A stretch of DNA of 64,000 nt. Source: Schumannella soli. GTDB taxonomy: Bacteria; Actinomycetota; Actinomycetes; Actinomycetales; Microbacteriaceae. The stretch spans positions 1,361,806-1,425,805 of the forward strand of contig NZ_VHQG01000002.1 in assembly GCF_006517435.1 (NCBI RefSeq), read 5' to 3'. Made by a program: the position numbers and the translations under genes. Shown one piece after another: positions 51,101 through 58,789 of this stretch; the first letter of the stretch is position 1; every line of letters starts with the position of its first letter. The notes beneath the pieces are model-generated. The model saw nothing but the letters and a program-made list of their open reading frames with translations, did no database searches and was not told where the DNA came from.

Positions 51101-53074
51101 TCAGTCGGGGATGTCGGCGACGCCGCTCGCGGTGAGCTGCACCGCCTCGGCGTGCTTGGCGGCGAGGCCGTCGCCGGCGCGGCGTCCGAGCACCTGGCGT
51201 CCGGCCCAGGGCGCGGCGTGCTGCAGAAGCCAGCGGGCGGTCGGCAGCCGCTCCCCCGGCGCGTCGGCGTCGGCGCCCACGTGCACCGCCGCATCCAGCG
51301 CCTCGAACTGCTCGGCGCCGGGGATGCCGAGCGCGGCCGCGGCGCGGTAACAGAGGGTGCGGTGCCCGATCGAGCTGAGGTGCACGCGGTCGGCGGCCCA
51401 GTCGCCCGCGTCGGCGAAGGCGCCCGTGCTCGCCACGTCGAGGAAGCGCGCGCCGGCCGCCTCGCACTGCAGCGCGAGCTCGCGGTTGAAGCGGCGGAAC
51501 CGGGTGCGCAGCGCACCGAGTCCGCGGTACGGCGGCGCGAAGACCCCGACGACGAGCACGTCGGCTCCGGTGTCGCGCAGCGCGCGGATGCCCGCGCCGA
51601 GCCGCCGGGCCAGCGCGACCGGGTCGGCGCCGAGCCGCACGAGGTCGTTCGCGCCGACGAGCACGCTCACCAGGTCGGGCTCGAGCGCGAGAGCCCGCGG
51701 GATCTGCTCGTCGATGACCTCCTGGATGCGCTTGCTGCGCACCGCGAGATTGGCGTAATCGAGCGTGCGCACACCGGGTGCGGAGGGCGACGCCGCCTGG
51801 TCGCCGCTCGCGAGCAGCGAGGCGAGCCGGTCGGCCCAGCCGCGCCACTGCCCGGCCGCCTGCCGCGACGCGTCGCAGAGTCCCTCGGTGAGCGAGTCGC
51901 CGAGGGCGACGTAGCGCGCCCACCGCCGGTTCGGCACCCGGCTCGGCACGACCGCGCCGCGCTGCTCGCGCACATCGTCGTAGTGCTCCAGCAGCTCGTC
52001 GCCGAGACGTTCCCAGGTGCGGGCCGCGACCGAGGCGCGCGCCGCATCCGCGAAGGCCCGCCGCTTGGCGGCGTCGCCGGTCAGGTCGGCCACGCGGGCG
52101 CGCAGGTCGCCGAGGTCGCCCGGCTTGTAGAGCCAGCCGGTACGGCTCGACTGCACCAGGTCGAGCGGGCCGCCGCGACCGGTCGCGACGACGGGCACGC
52201 CGCTCGCGAGCGCCTCCTGCACCGTCTGGCAGAAGGTCTCGTGCTCGCCGGGGTGCACGAAGACGTCGAAGGAGGCGACCGTGCGCGCGAGATCCTCGCC
52301 CGAGCGGAAGCCGAGGAACACGGCCTCGGGCAGCGTCTTCTCGAGCAGCGCGCGGCTCGGGCCGTCGCCCACGATCACGAGCCGGACGCCGGGCATCCCA
52401 TGCAGCGCGGCCAGATCCTCGACCTGCTTCTCGGGCGCGAGTCGGCCGACGTAGCCGACGAGCAGCTCGCCGTGCGGCGCGAGCTCGCGGCGCAGTCGCT
52501 CGTCGCGCCGGTGCGGGGCGAAGAGCTCGCCGTCGACGCCGCGCGCCCACAGCTTGACCCGCTCGACGCCGAGCGACTCGAGCGAGGCGATCGCCGCCGA
52601 CGAGGGCGCGAGCGTCAGATCCGCGGCGTTGTGCAGCTTCGCGAGGTGCCGCTCGAGCAGCCCCTCGGTCGCCGGCATGCCGTACTTGGCGGCGTAGCCG
52701 GGGATGTCGGTCTGGTAGATCGCGACGCTCGGCACCCCGAGCGCCTCGGCGGCGCGCAGGCCCTGCCAGCCGAGCACGAACGGCGCCGCGAGGTGCAGCA
52801 CGTCGGGCCTGAAGTCGGCGAGCGCCGTCGTCAGCGTGCGGGTGGCGGCGAGCGCGACCCGCACCTCCGGGTATCCGGGCCACGGCAGCGAGCGGTAGCC
52901 GGTGAAGCCGGCGCCGTGCAGGCGGCCGGTCTCGAGCGGCGTGCGCCCCGGACCCGGGGCGAGCACGAGCGCCTCATGGCCTCGTGCCTCGAGGTGCTTC
53001 AGCACCCGCAGCATCGAATTGGTGACCCCGTTCATCTGGGGCAGGAACGATTCGGCGACCAGCGCGACCCTCAC
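51101..53074 (-). CDS. Fusion of a GT4 glycosyltransferase and an SGNH/GDSL hydrolase
   Basis: 657 residues in one frame. Residues 1-370 form a GT-B glycosyltransferase 4: VALVAESFLPQMNGVTNSML, YQTDIPGYAAKYGM, LLVGYVGRLAPEKQVEDLAA, and the EX7E motif around Glu279 and Glu287. It resembles the GDP-mannose-dependent alpha-mannosyltransferase MgtA. Residues 385-657 form an SGNH hydrolase: nucleophile Ser394 in YVALGDSLTEG, block II YANLAVRSKRIQE, block III LVGANDLV, and Asp-His in DRVHLSSIGHR. No stop or shift lies between them. GTG 53074 is the start. A coupled transferase and esterase acting on a lipoglycan is plausible; the substrate is unknown. Confidence 0.88.
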   Translation of the reverse strand: MRVALVAESFLPQMNGVTNSMLRVLKHLEARGHEALVLAPGPGRTPLETGRLHGAGFTGYRSLPWPGYPEVRVALAATRTLTTALADFRPDVLHLAAPFVLGWQGLRAAEALGVPSVAIYQTDIPGYAAKYGMPATEGLLERHLAKLHNAADLTLAPSSAAIASLESLGVERVKLWARGVDGELFAPHRRDERLRRELAPHGELLVGYVGRLAPEKQVEDLAALHGMPGVRLVIVGDGPSRALLEKTLPEAVFLGFRSGEDLARTVASFDVFVHPGEHETFCQTVQEALASGVPVVATGRGGPLDLVQSSRTGWLYKPGDLGDLRARVADLTGDAAKRRAFADAARASVAARTWERLGDELLEHYDDVREQRGAVVPSRVPNRRWARYVALGDSLTEGLCDASRQAAGQWRGWADRLASLLASGDQAASPSAPGVRTLDYANLAVRSKRIQEVIDEQIPRALALEPDLVSVLVGANDLVRLGADPVALARRLGAGIRALRDTGADVLVVGVFAPPYRGLGALRTRFRRFNRELALQCEAAGARFLDVASTGAFADAGDWAADRVHLSSIGHRTLCYRAAAALGIPGAEQFEALDAAVHVGADADAPGERLPTARWLLQHAAPWAGRQVLGRRAGDGLAAKHAEAVQLTASGVADIPD

Positions 53075-53295
53075 GGCTCCCAGAGTCGCGGACGACGCGG
53101 CCGCCGACGGGCCGATCGGGGCCCCGGCACCCAGGCTTCGCCGAATGGATGCCGAGTCGACCCCGACGGGTCGCCACCATGTCGCCGGATGCGGGCCAAC
53201 CGCGGGTTCCGCCGCGGAATCCGGGGCGCGTCGCGGTGCGGGCGAGCGCGCCGGGGCGTCATCCGCCGTTCACCCGACCCGGCGACGCTGAGCGC

Positions 53296-53910
53296 GTGAG
53301 CGAACCGTGGATGACGGAGCTGGCCGCCTCGCCGTGGCTGCTGCCCGCGCTATTCGCGCTCGTGGTCGCCGACGCCTTCGTCGTGGTGCTGCCGAGCGAG
53401 ACCCTCGTCGTGGCGCTCGGGTCGCTCGCGGAATCCACCGGCTCGCCGTCGCTGTGGGCCGTCATCCCGATCGCGGCGCTGGGCGCGGTGATCGGCGACA
53501 GCGCGCTGTTCCGGCTGGGTCGACGGGTCGGTCTCGACCGCTGGGGCTGGATGCGCCGCGGCCGCGTCCGCGCCGCGCTCGACCGGACGCGCGCGACGGT
53601 GCGGAGCCGGCCGGCCGTGCTCGTGTTCACGGCGCGCTACATCCCCTTCGCCCGCATCGCCGTCAATCTGACGGCGGGAGCGTCGGGTCTCGCCTCTCGG
53701 CGATTCCTGCCGCTGTCGATCGCGGCCGGAATCGGCTGGGCGTTCTACAACGTCGGCATCGGCGCCGCGTTCGGGGCGCTGCTGCGCGACCAGCCCCTTC
53801 TGGCCGTGGGCTGCTCGGTCGTGGTCGCGATCGTCGTGGGATTCACGATCGACTCGATCGTGTCGCGGTGGAGCCGGCGGCGGGACGCGGCGCCGCGGTC
53901 GACGGGCTGA
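53296..53910 (+). CDS. DedA-family membrane protein
   Basis: A 204-residue protein with four or five membrane segments. The DedA/SNARE-associated signature is present: FVVVLPSETLVVALGSLAES, then LGAVIGDSALFRLGRRVGLD with a conserved Gly-Asp, then RPAVLVFTARYIPFARIAVN and LTAGASGLASRRFLPLSIAA with the re-entrant Arg residues. DedA proteins move undecaprenyl phosphate or phospholipids across the membrane. GTG 53296 was chosen over an ATG at 53311; there is no strong ribosome site for either. The 220-base gap from the divergent glycosyltransferase holds no recognisable signal. Confidence 0.85.
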   Translation: MSEPWMTELAASPWLLPALFALVVADAFVVVLPSETLVVALGSLAESTGSPSLWAVIPIAALGAVIGDSALFRLGRRVGLDRWGWMRRGRVRAALDRTRATVRSRPAVLVFTARYIPFARIAVNLTAGASGLASRRFLPLSIAAGIGWAFYNVGIGAAFGALLRDQPLLAVGCSVVVAIVVGFTIDSIVSRWSRRRDAAPRSTG

Positions 53911-54013
53911 CCCCCGAAGACGGGCTCATCCCCTCGGCCGTCAGCGCCGAATCACTGCTGATCCGACGGCAACCCGATGGCCATCGGCTCCTGCGCGGAG
54001 GGGCGCAGGCCCC

Positions 54014-54050
54014 GGATGCGGCACCGCACTCCCCTGACGGTGCCGCATCC
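54014..54050. terminator. Bidirectional terminator between the dedA-like and FMN reductase genes
   Basis: A perfect 13-bp inverted repeat (54014-54026 with 54038-54050) with an 11-base loop lies in the middle of the convergent gap. Confidence 0.75.
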
Positions 54051-54106
54051 CGGGCGCGGAGGGCGGTCCGGCCGTCGACGCGGACCTCCGCGACCGCACG
54101 AGCGGC

Positions 54107-54724
54107 TCAGGCCCGACGCGCCGCCGTGCTCGCCCCGCTCGGGTCGAAGCCGAGCGGCACCGCGAGACGGTCGGCGGGGGCGACGCGACGCGAGCGGCGC
54201 ACGGCCTCGGCGAGATCCGCGCCGGCACGGTCGATGCGCTCGCCGAGCACGTCGTCGCCGCCCCAGTCGGCCGAGGCCGCGTAGACGGCCGTGGGCACGG
54301 CATCCGCGCGCAGGTAGGCGAAGAGCGGGCGCAGCGCGTAGTCGATCGCGAGCGAGTGGCGCTCGGTGCCCCCGGTCGCGCCGAGCAGGACGGGCATGCC
54401 GCGCAGCGATTCGGGGTCGAGCACGTCGATGAACGACTTGAAGAGTCCGCTGTAGCTCGTCGTGAAGATCGGCGTGACCGCGATGACGCCGTCGGCGGCG
54501 ACGAGCCGGTCGATCTCGGACTGCAGCTTCGCGCTCGCGAAGCCGGTCACGAGGTTGTTGGTCACGTCGATCGCCAGGTCGCGCAGCTCGATCACGTGCA
54601 CGTCGACGCTGTCGCCGTCGAGGGCGAGCTCTCGCGCGGCGGCCTCGGCGAGGCGGTCGGCGAGCAGGCGGGTCGACGAGGGCTGCGAGAGTCCGGCGGA
54701 GACGACGACGATCGAGCGGGACAT
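54107..54724 (-). CDS. NADPH-dependent FMN reductase (CE1759 family)
   Basis: A 205-residue flavodoxin-like protein. It opens IVVVSAGLSQPSSTRLLADR, contains ADGVIAVTPIFTTSYSGLFK, SFIDVLDPESLRGMPVLLGA and TGGTERHSLAIDYALRPLFA, the FMN-binding and interface motifs of the CE1759/NADPH-dependent FMN reductase group. It probably reduces FMN or quinones. ATG 54724 has AAAGGA upstream. It follows dctA on the same strand but is separated from it by a strong terminator, so it is likely transcribed on its own. Confidence 0.85.
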   Translation of the reverse strand: MSRSIVVVSAGLSQPSSTRLLADRLAEAAARELALDGDSVDVHVIELRDLAIDVTNNLVTGFASAKLQSEIDRLVAADGVIAVTPIFTTSYSGLFKSFIDVLDPESLRGMPVLLGATGGTERHSLAIDYALRPLFAYLRADAVPTAVYAASADWGGDDVLGERIDRAGADLAEAVRRSRRVAPADRLAVPLGFDPSGASTAARRA

Positions 54725-54763
54725 GGCTGGCTTCCTTTCGAGCACTCCCCGCCACGACGACGA

Positions 54764-54793
54764 AGGAGGTCGATGCGTTTGCATCGACCTCCT
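54764..54793. terminator. Terminator after dctA
   Basis: A perfect 13-bp inverted repeat (54764-54776 with 54781-54793) with a GTTT loop lies 20 bases beyond the dctA stop. Confidence 0.8.
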
Positions 54794-54813
54794 CAACCGT
54801 CACCCGACCGTCG

Positions 54814-56220
54814 CTATTCCTTGCGACTCGAACCCGATCCCGCCGTTACCGCCGCGACCTCCTCTTCGTCGGTGAAGTCGTTCACGGCCGTGTGCGGATC
54901 CGCCCGCGCGAAGCGGGCCTCGTCGAAGGGCTTCGCCCCGTGCAGCACCTCGCGCACGCGCTGCGGATCGACCTGCCGGGTCCAGGTGCCGATCAGCAGG
55001 GTCGCGACCGCGTTGCCGGTGAAGTTCGTCAGGGCGCGCGCCTCCGACATGAAGCGGTCGACGCCCACGATCACGCCGACGCCGTTGACCAGGTCGGGCC
55101 GGTAGGTCTGCAGACCCGCCGCGAGCGTCGCCAGCCCCGCACCCGTCACGCCGGCGGCGCCCTTCGAGGCGATGATCATGAAGACCAGCAGGCCGATCTG
55201 CTCGGGGATCGCCAGCGGCGTCCCCATCGCCGTCGCGATGAAGAGCGACGCCATCGTCAGGTAGATGGCCGTGCCATCCAGATTGAAGGAGTAGCCAGTG
55301 GGCACCGTGATGCCGACCACCGACTTGCTGACGCCGACGTGCTCCATCTTGGCGATCAGCCGCGGCAGGGCGGCCTCCGACGACGAGGTCGCGACGATCA
55401 GCAGGTACTCGCGGGCGAGGTACTTCATCAGCAGGAAGATGTTGACCCGGGTGACCAGGAACAGCAGCCCGCCGAGGATGACGACGATGAACAGGATGCA
55501 CGTCACGTAGAACGCGATCATCAGCGTCGCCAGCCCCAGCAGCGCGCCGGCTCCGGTGTTGCCGACGACAGCCGCGATCGCCCCGAAGGCGCCGACCGGC
55601 GCGAGCCACAGGATCATGTTGAGGATGCGGAAGACGAGCGTCTGGATCGAGCGGATCGCATCCAGGATGCCGGTGCCCTTGTCGCCCATCGTCTGCAGCG
55701 CGAAGCCGACGAGCAGCGCCACGAGCAGGGTCTGCAGGATGCTGCCCGACACGAGCGACGACACGAGGGTCGTGGGGATGATGCCGAGGATGAAGTCGCT
55801 CGTCGTCGTCGCCTCCTTCTGGGAGTCGTCGACCTGGTACTCGGCCGTCGAGAGGTCGAGGCCCTCACCCGGGTGGATGATGTTGCCTACGACGAGGCCG
55901 ATGCCGAGCGCGAAGGTCGACATCACGAGGAAGTAGACGACCGCGAGCCCGCCGACCTTGCCGACGGTCGCGGCCTTCGCGATGCTGCCGACGCCGAGCA
56001 CGATCGTGCAGAAGATGACCGGCGCGATCATCATCTTGATCAGGTTGACGAAGGCCTTGCCGATCGGCTCGAGGCCCTTGGCGAAGTCGGGCGCCAGGAT
56101 GCCGACGAGCGCGCCGGCGACGACCGCCACGATGACGGCGATGTAGAGCCAGTGGTTCTTCTCGATGCGGCGGAGGCCGCGGCGGGGTCCGCCTGTGGGG
56201 GACGATAGCGTCGTTGCCAT
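54814..56220 (-). CDS. dctA: C4-dicarboxylate:cation symporter, DctA type
   Basis: 468 residues, DAACS family (glutamate/aspartate/C4-dicarboxylate transporters). Many hydrophobic helices are present. The signature regions are ATSSSEAALPRLIAKMEHVG with the serine-rich re-entrant loop, VPTGYSFNLDGTAIYLTMAS, SKGAAGVTGAGLATLAAGL, and GVDRFMSEARALTNFTGNAV with the substrate Arg and Asn. DRFMSEARALTN favours dicarboxylates over glutamate. It is divergent from a CitA/CitB-type two-component system, which fits induction by external dicarboxylate. Confidence 0.9.
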   Translation of the reverse strand: MATTLSSPTGGPRRGLRRIEKNHWLYIAVIVAVVAGALVGILAPDFAKGLEPIGKAFVNLIKMMIAPVIFCTIVLGVGSIAKAATVGKVGGLAVVYFLVMSTFALGIGLVVGNIIHPGEGLDLSTAEYQVDDSQKEATTTSDFILGIIPTTLVSSLVSGSILQTLLVALLVGFALQTMGDKGTGILDAIRSIQTLVFRILNMILWLAPVGAFGAIAAVVGNTGAGALLGLATLMIAFYVTCILFIVVILGGLLFLVTRVNIFLLMKYLAREYLLIVATSSSEAALPRLIAKMEHVGVSKSVVGITVPTGYSFNLDGTAIYLTMASLFIATAMGTPLAIPEQIGLLVFMIIASKGAAGVTGAGLATLAAGLQTYRPDLVNGVGVIVGVDRFMSEARALTNFTGNAVATLLIGTWTRQVDPQRVREVLHGAKPFDEARFARADPHTAVNDFTDEEEVAAVTAGSGSSRKE

Positions 56221-56346
56221 GTTCCGGTGATTCCCATCCGGCTGCGACGACGTCGTCGCGGCCCTGGAGTGACAAGGTGATCGCCCCAGGGTGGCGACGC
56301 CGCGAGCGCCGCGGAACTTGTGTTCATAACGGTTTCAGGAGCGACG

Positions 56347-58083
56347 ATGCCCGCAGCGCGCACGAGCGACACCCGCCCGCCGCGGGCGATCAGCATCGCC
56401 GCGCGCGTGTTCTGGGTGCAGCTCGCGGCCGCCGTGCTCATCGCCGGCGCGCTGCTGGCCGTGCTGGCCGTCGACGCGCAGAGCTCGGCCGAGCGCGACG
56501 CCGCTGAGACCTCGCTGTCGGTCGCGCGCACGGTCGCGGTCGATCCGCGGGTGCGCTCCGAGGTGGATGCGCCCGACGCGACCGCGCAGCTCGAGCCCTA
56601 TGCGCTCGAGCTCGTCACTGAGGCGGGCGTCGACTTCGTGACGATCATGACGCCCGACGGCATCCGCGTCACGCATCCGGATCAGAGCCAGATCGGCAAG
56701 CCGTTCCAGGGCACGATCGGGCCCGCGCTGAAGGGCCGCGAGCTGACCGAGACCTTCACCGGCACCCTCGGGCCCTCGGTGCGCGCCGTCGTTCCGATCG
56801 AACGCGACGGCGTCGTGGTCGGTCTCGTGTCGGCGGGCGTGACCACGACGAACGTGGGCGCGATCGTGGCCGGCCGACTGCCCTTCGTGCTCGGCGTCGC
56901 CGCCGCCGTCGTGCTGGTCGGCGCGATCACCGCACTCGTCGTGCAGCGCTCGCTGCGGCGGGTGACGGGCCGGATGGGCCCGGCGGAGCTGCGGCGCATG
57001 GTCGGCTACTACGAGTCGGTGCTGCACTCGGTGCGCGAGGGCCTCGTGCTGAGCGACCGCGAGCACCGGGTCGTGCTCTACAACGACGAGGCCGCCGAGC
57101 TGCTCGGGCTGCCGCCGGCGGGGACGGTGGCGCTGCCGGCGAGCGCCGCCGCACTCGGTGTCGGGCCGGCGGTCGCGACGCTCATCGACGAGGGACGCCG
57201 CGCCGTCGAGGAGACGCACCTCGACGGTGCGACGCTGCTGCTGGTGAACCAGGAGCCCGCCGAGGCGGCGCCCGGCTCCCCCGCCGACGCCGGCGGCTCG
57301 GTCATGACGCTGCGCGACCAGAGCCGGCTGCAGCAGCTGATCGGCGAGCTCGACTCGACGCGGGGCATGCGCGATGCGCTGCGCGCGCAGGCGCACGAGC
57401 ACGCCAACACCGTGCACACCCTCGTCGCGCTGCTCGAGCTGGGCCGAGTGGAGCAGGCGATCGAGCTCGCCTCGGAGTCGACGCGCACGAGCCAGGAGCT
57501 GGCCGATCGGATGCTCGCGACCGTCGACCACCCGGTGCTCGGCGCGCTGCTGCTCGGCAAGACCGCGCAGGCGAACGAGCGCGGCGTCGAGCTGACCGTG
57601 ACGGCCGAGCCGGGCGCGGTTCCGCCGCTCGGAGCCTCGGCTCTCGTGTCGGTCGTCGGCAACCTCGTCGACAACGCGATCGACGCGGCGCTCGCCGCGG
57701 AGGCGCCGCGCACGGTGGCGGTCATGCTGCGGCGGACGGGTGCGCGGCCGGAGCCCGGCGCCGGTGCGGACTCGGGCGGCGCTGCGGACGGCGCCGCGGT
57801 CGGCACCGGCGCGGACGCTGTCGAGCTGCGCGTCGCCGACAGCGGCCGCGGCATCCCCGCCGACCGCCTCGACGCCGTCTTCGACCTCGGGGTGACGAGC
57901 AAGTCGGATCCGGGCGGAGCGCACGGCAACGGACTCGCGGTCGCGCGGGCCGCCACGGAGGCGGCCGGCGGCGAGCTGCGCTTCGAGGTGGATGCCGACG
58001 GCGCGACGGCCTCGCCGACGACGGCGATCGCGAGCTTCCCCGACGGCACGCGCCCCGCATCCACGGCAGGATCGTCCGCATGA
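56347..58083 (+). CDS. CitA/DcuS-type sensor histidine kinase
   Basis: 578 residues. A transmembrane helix at about 21-43, a periplasmic PASc/Cache sensor domain (45-172, with VDFVTIMTPDGIRVTHPDQS), a second helix at 177-200, a cytoplasmic PAS (ESVLHSVREGLVLSDREHRV), then the SPOB_a kinase domain with His350 in LRAQAHEHANTVHTLVALLE and ATPase motifs VVGNLVDNAIDAAL, DSGRGIPADRLDAV and GAHGNGLAVARAA. It senses extracellular carboxylates. ATG 56347 has AGGAG upstream. It is coupled by an ATGA overlap to the regulator gene and divergent from dctA, its likely target. Confidence 0.92.
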   Translation: MPAARTSDTRPPRAISIAARVFWVQLAAAVLIAGALLAVLAVDAQSSAERDAAETSLSVARTVAVDPRVRSEVDAPDATAQLEPYALELVTEAGVDFVTIMTPDGIRVTHPDQSQIGKPFQGTIGPALKGRELTETFTGTLGPSVRAVVPIERDGVVVGLVSAGVTTTNVGAIVAGRLPFVLGVAAAVVLVGAITALVVQRSLRRVTGRMGPAELRRMVGYYESVLHSVREGLVLSDREHRVVLYNDEAAELLGLPPAGTVALPASAAALGVGPAVATLIDEGRRAVEETHLDGATLLLVNQEPAEAAPGSPADAGGSVMTLRDQSRLQQLIGELDSTRGMRDALRAQAHEHANTVHTLVALLELGRVEQAIELASESTRTSQELADRMLATVDHPVLGALLLGKTAQANERGVELTVTAEPGAVPPLGASALVSVVGNLVDNAIDAALAAEAPRTVAVMLRRTGARPEPGAGADSGGAADGAAVGTGADAVELRVADSGRGIPADRLDAVFDLGVTSKSDPGGAHGNGLAVARAATEAAGGELRFEVDADGATASPTTAIASFPDGTRPASTAGSSA

Positions 58084-58778
58084 TCCGCGTGCTCGTGGTC
58101 GACGACGACCTGCTCGCCGCCGAGGCGCACTCCGCCTACGTCGGCCGCGTCGACGGCTTCGAGGTCGTCGCCGTCGCGCACAGCGCCGGCGCGGCGCACG
58201 CGGCGCTGACGACCGTGCACCCCGGCGGGATCGATCTGGTGCTGCTCGACCTGACCCTGCCCGACGGGCACGGCCTCGAGCTCGCGCGACGCCTGCGAGC
58301 CGAACGGGTCGGCGTCGACATCATGGCGATCACCGCGGTGCGCGACCTCGAGGCCGTGCAGACCGCGGTGTCGGTCGGCGTGACGCAGTACCTCATCAAG
58401 CCCTTCGGCTTCCCCGCGCTGCGCGAGCGGCTGGAGCAGTACCGGGCGTTCCGCGACGGGCTCGCCGGGGCCGACGCGGCGACGTCGCAGGGCGAGGTGG
58501 ATGCGCTGCTCGCGCACCTGCGCCCGGCCCACGCCGCGCCGCTGCCGAAGGGACTCACCGCGACGACGCTCGACGCCGTCAGCCAGTCGCTGCGGCAGGC
58601 GGCCGAGCCGCGGTCGGCGAGCGAGACGGCGGCCTCCCTTCAGCTCTCGCGCGTCACCGCGCGGCGCTACCTCGAGCACCTCGCCGAGATCGGGCTCGCC
58701 CGGCGCTCGCAGCGCTACGGGACACCGGGCCGCCCCGAGGTCGCCTACGCGTGGAGCGGCGCCGCCGTCGGCAGGTAG
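58080..58778 (+). CDS. CitB/DcuR-type response regulator
   Basis: 232 residues. The receiver domain has VLVVDDDLLAAEAHSAYVG, the phosphoacceptor Asp57 in LVLLDLTLPDGHG, and the conserved Lys in QYLIKPFGFPALRERLEQY. The C-terminal part has a helix-turn-helix of the CitB group: SASETAASLQLSRVTARRYL, then EHLAEIGLARRSQRYGTPGR. It is phosphorylated by the overlapping CitA-type kinase and should activate dctA. The stop codon TAG is itself part of the TAGCGT box of the next gene. Confidence 0.92.
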   Translation: MIRVLVVDDDLLAAEAHSAYVGRVDGFEVVAVAHSAGAAHAALTTVHPGGIDLVLLDLTLPDGHGLELARRLRAERVGVDIMAITAVRDLEAVQTAVSVGVTQYLIKPFGFPALRERLEQYRAFRDGLAGADAATSQGEVDALLAHLRPAHAAPLPKGLTATTLDAVSQSLRQAAEPRSASETAASLQLSRVTARRYLEHLAEIGLARRSQRYGTPGRPEVAYAWSGAAVGR

Positions 58779-58781
58779 CGT
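58776..58781 (+). promoter_or_regulatory. -10 box of the acyltransferase gene
   Basis: TAGCGT overlaps the stop codon of the response regulator gene. Eight bases later comes ATG 58790, so transcription probably starts at or next to the start codon. Confidence 0.45.
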
Positions 58782-58789
58782 GGACTCCT

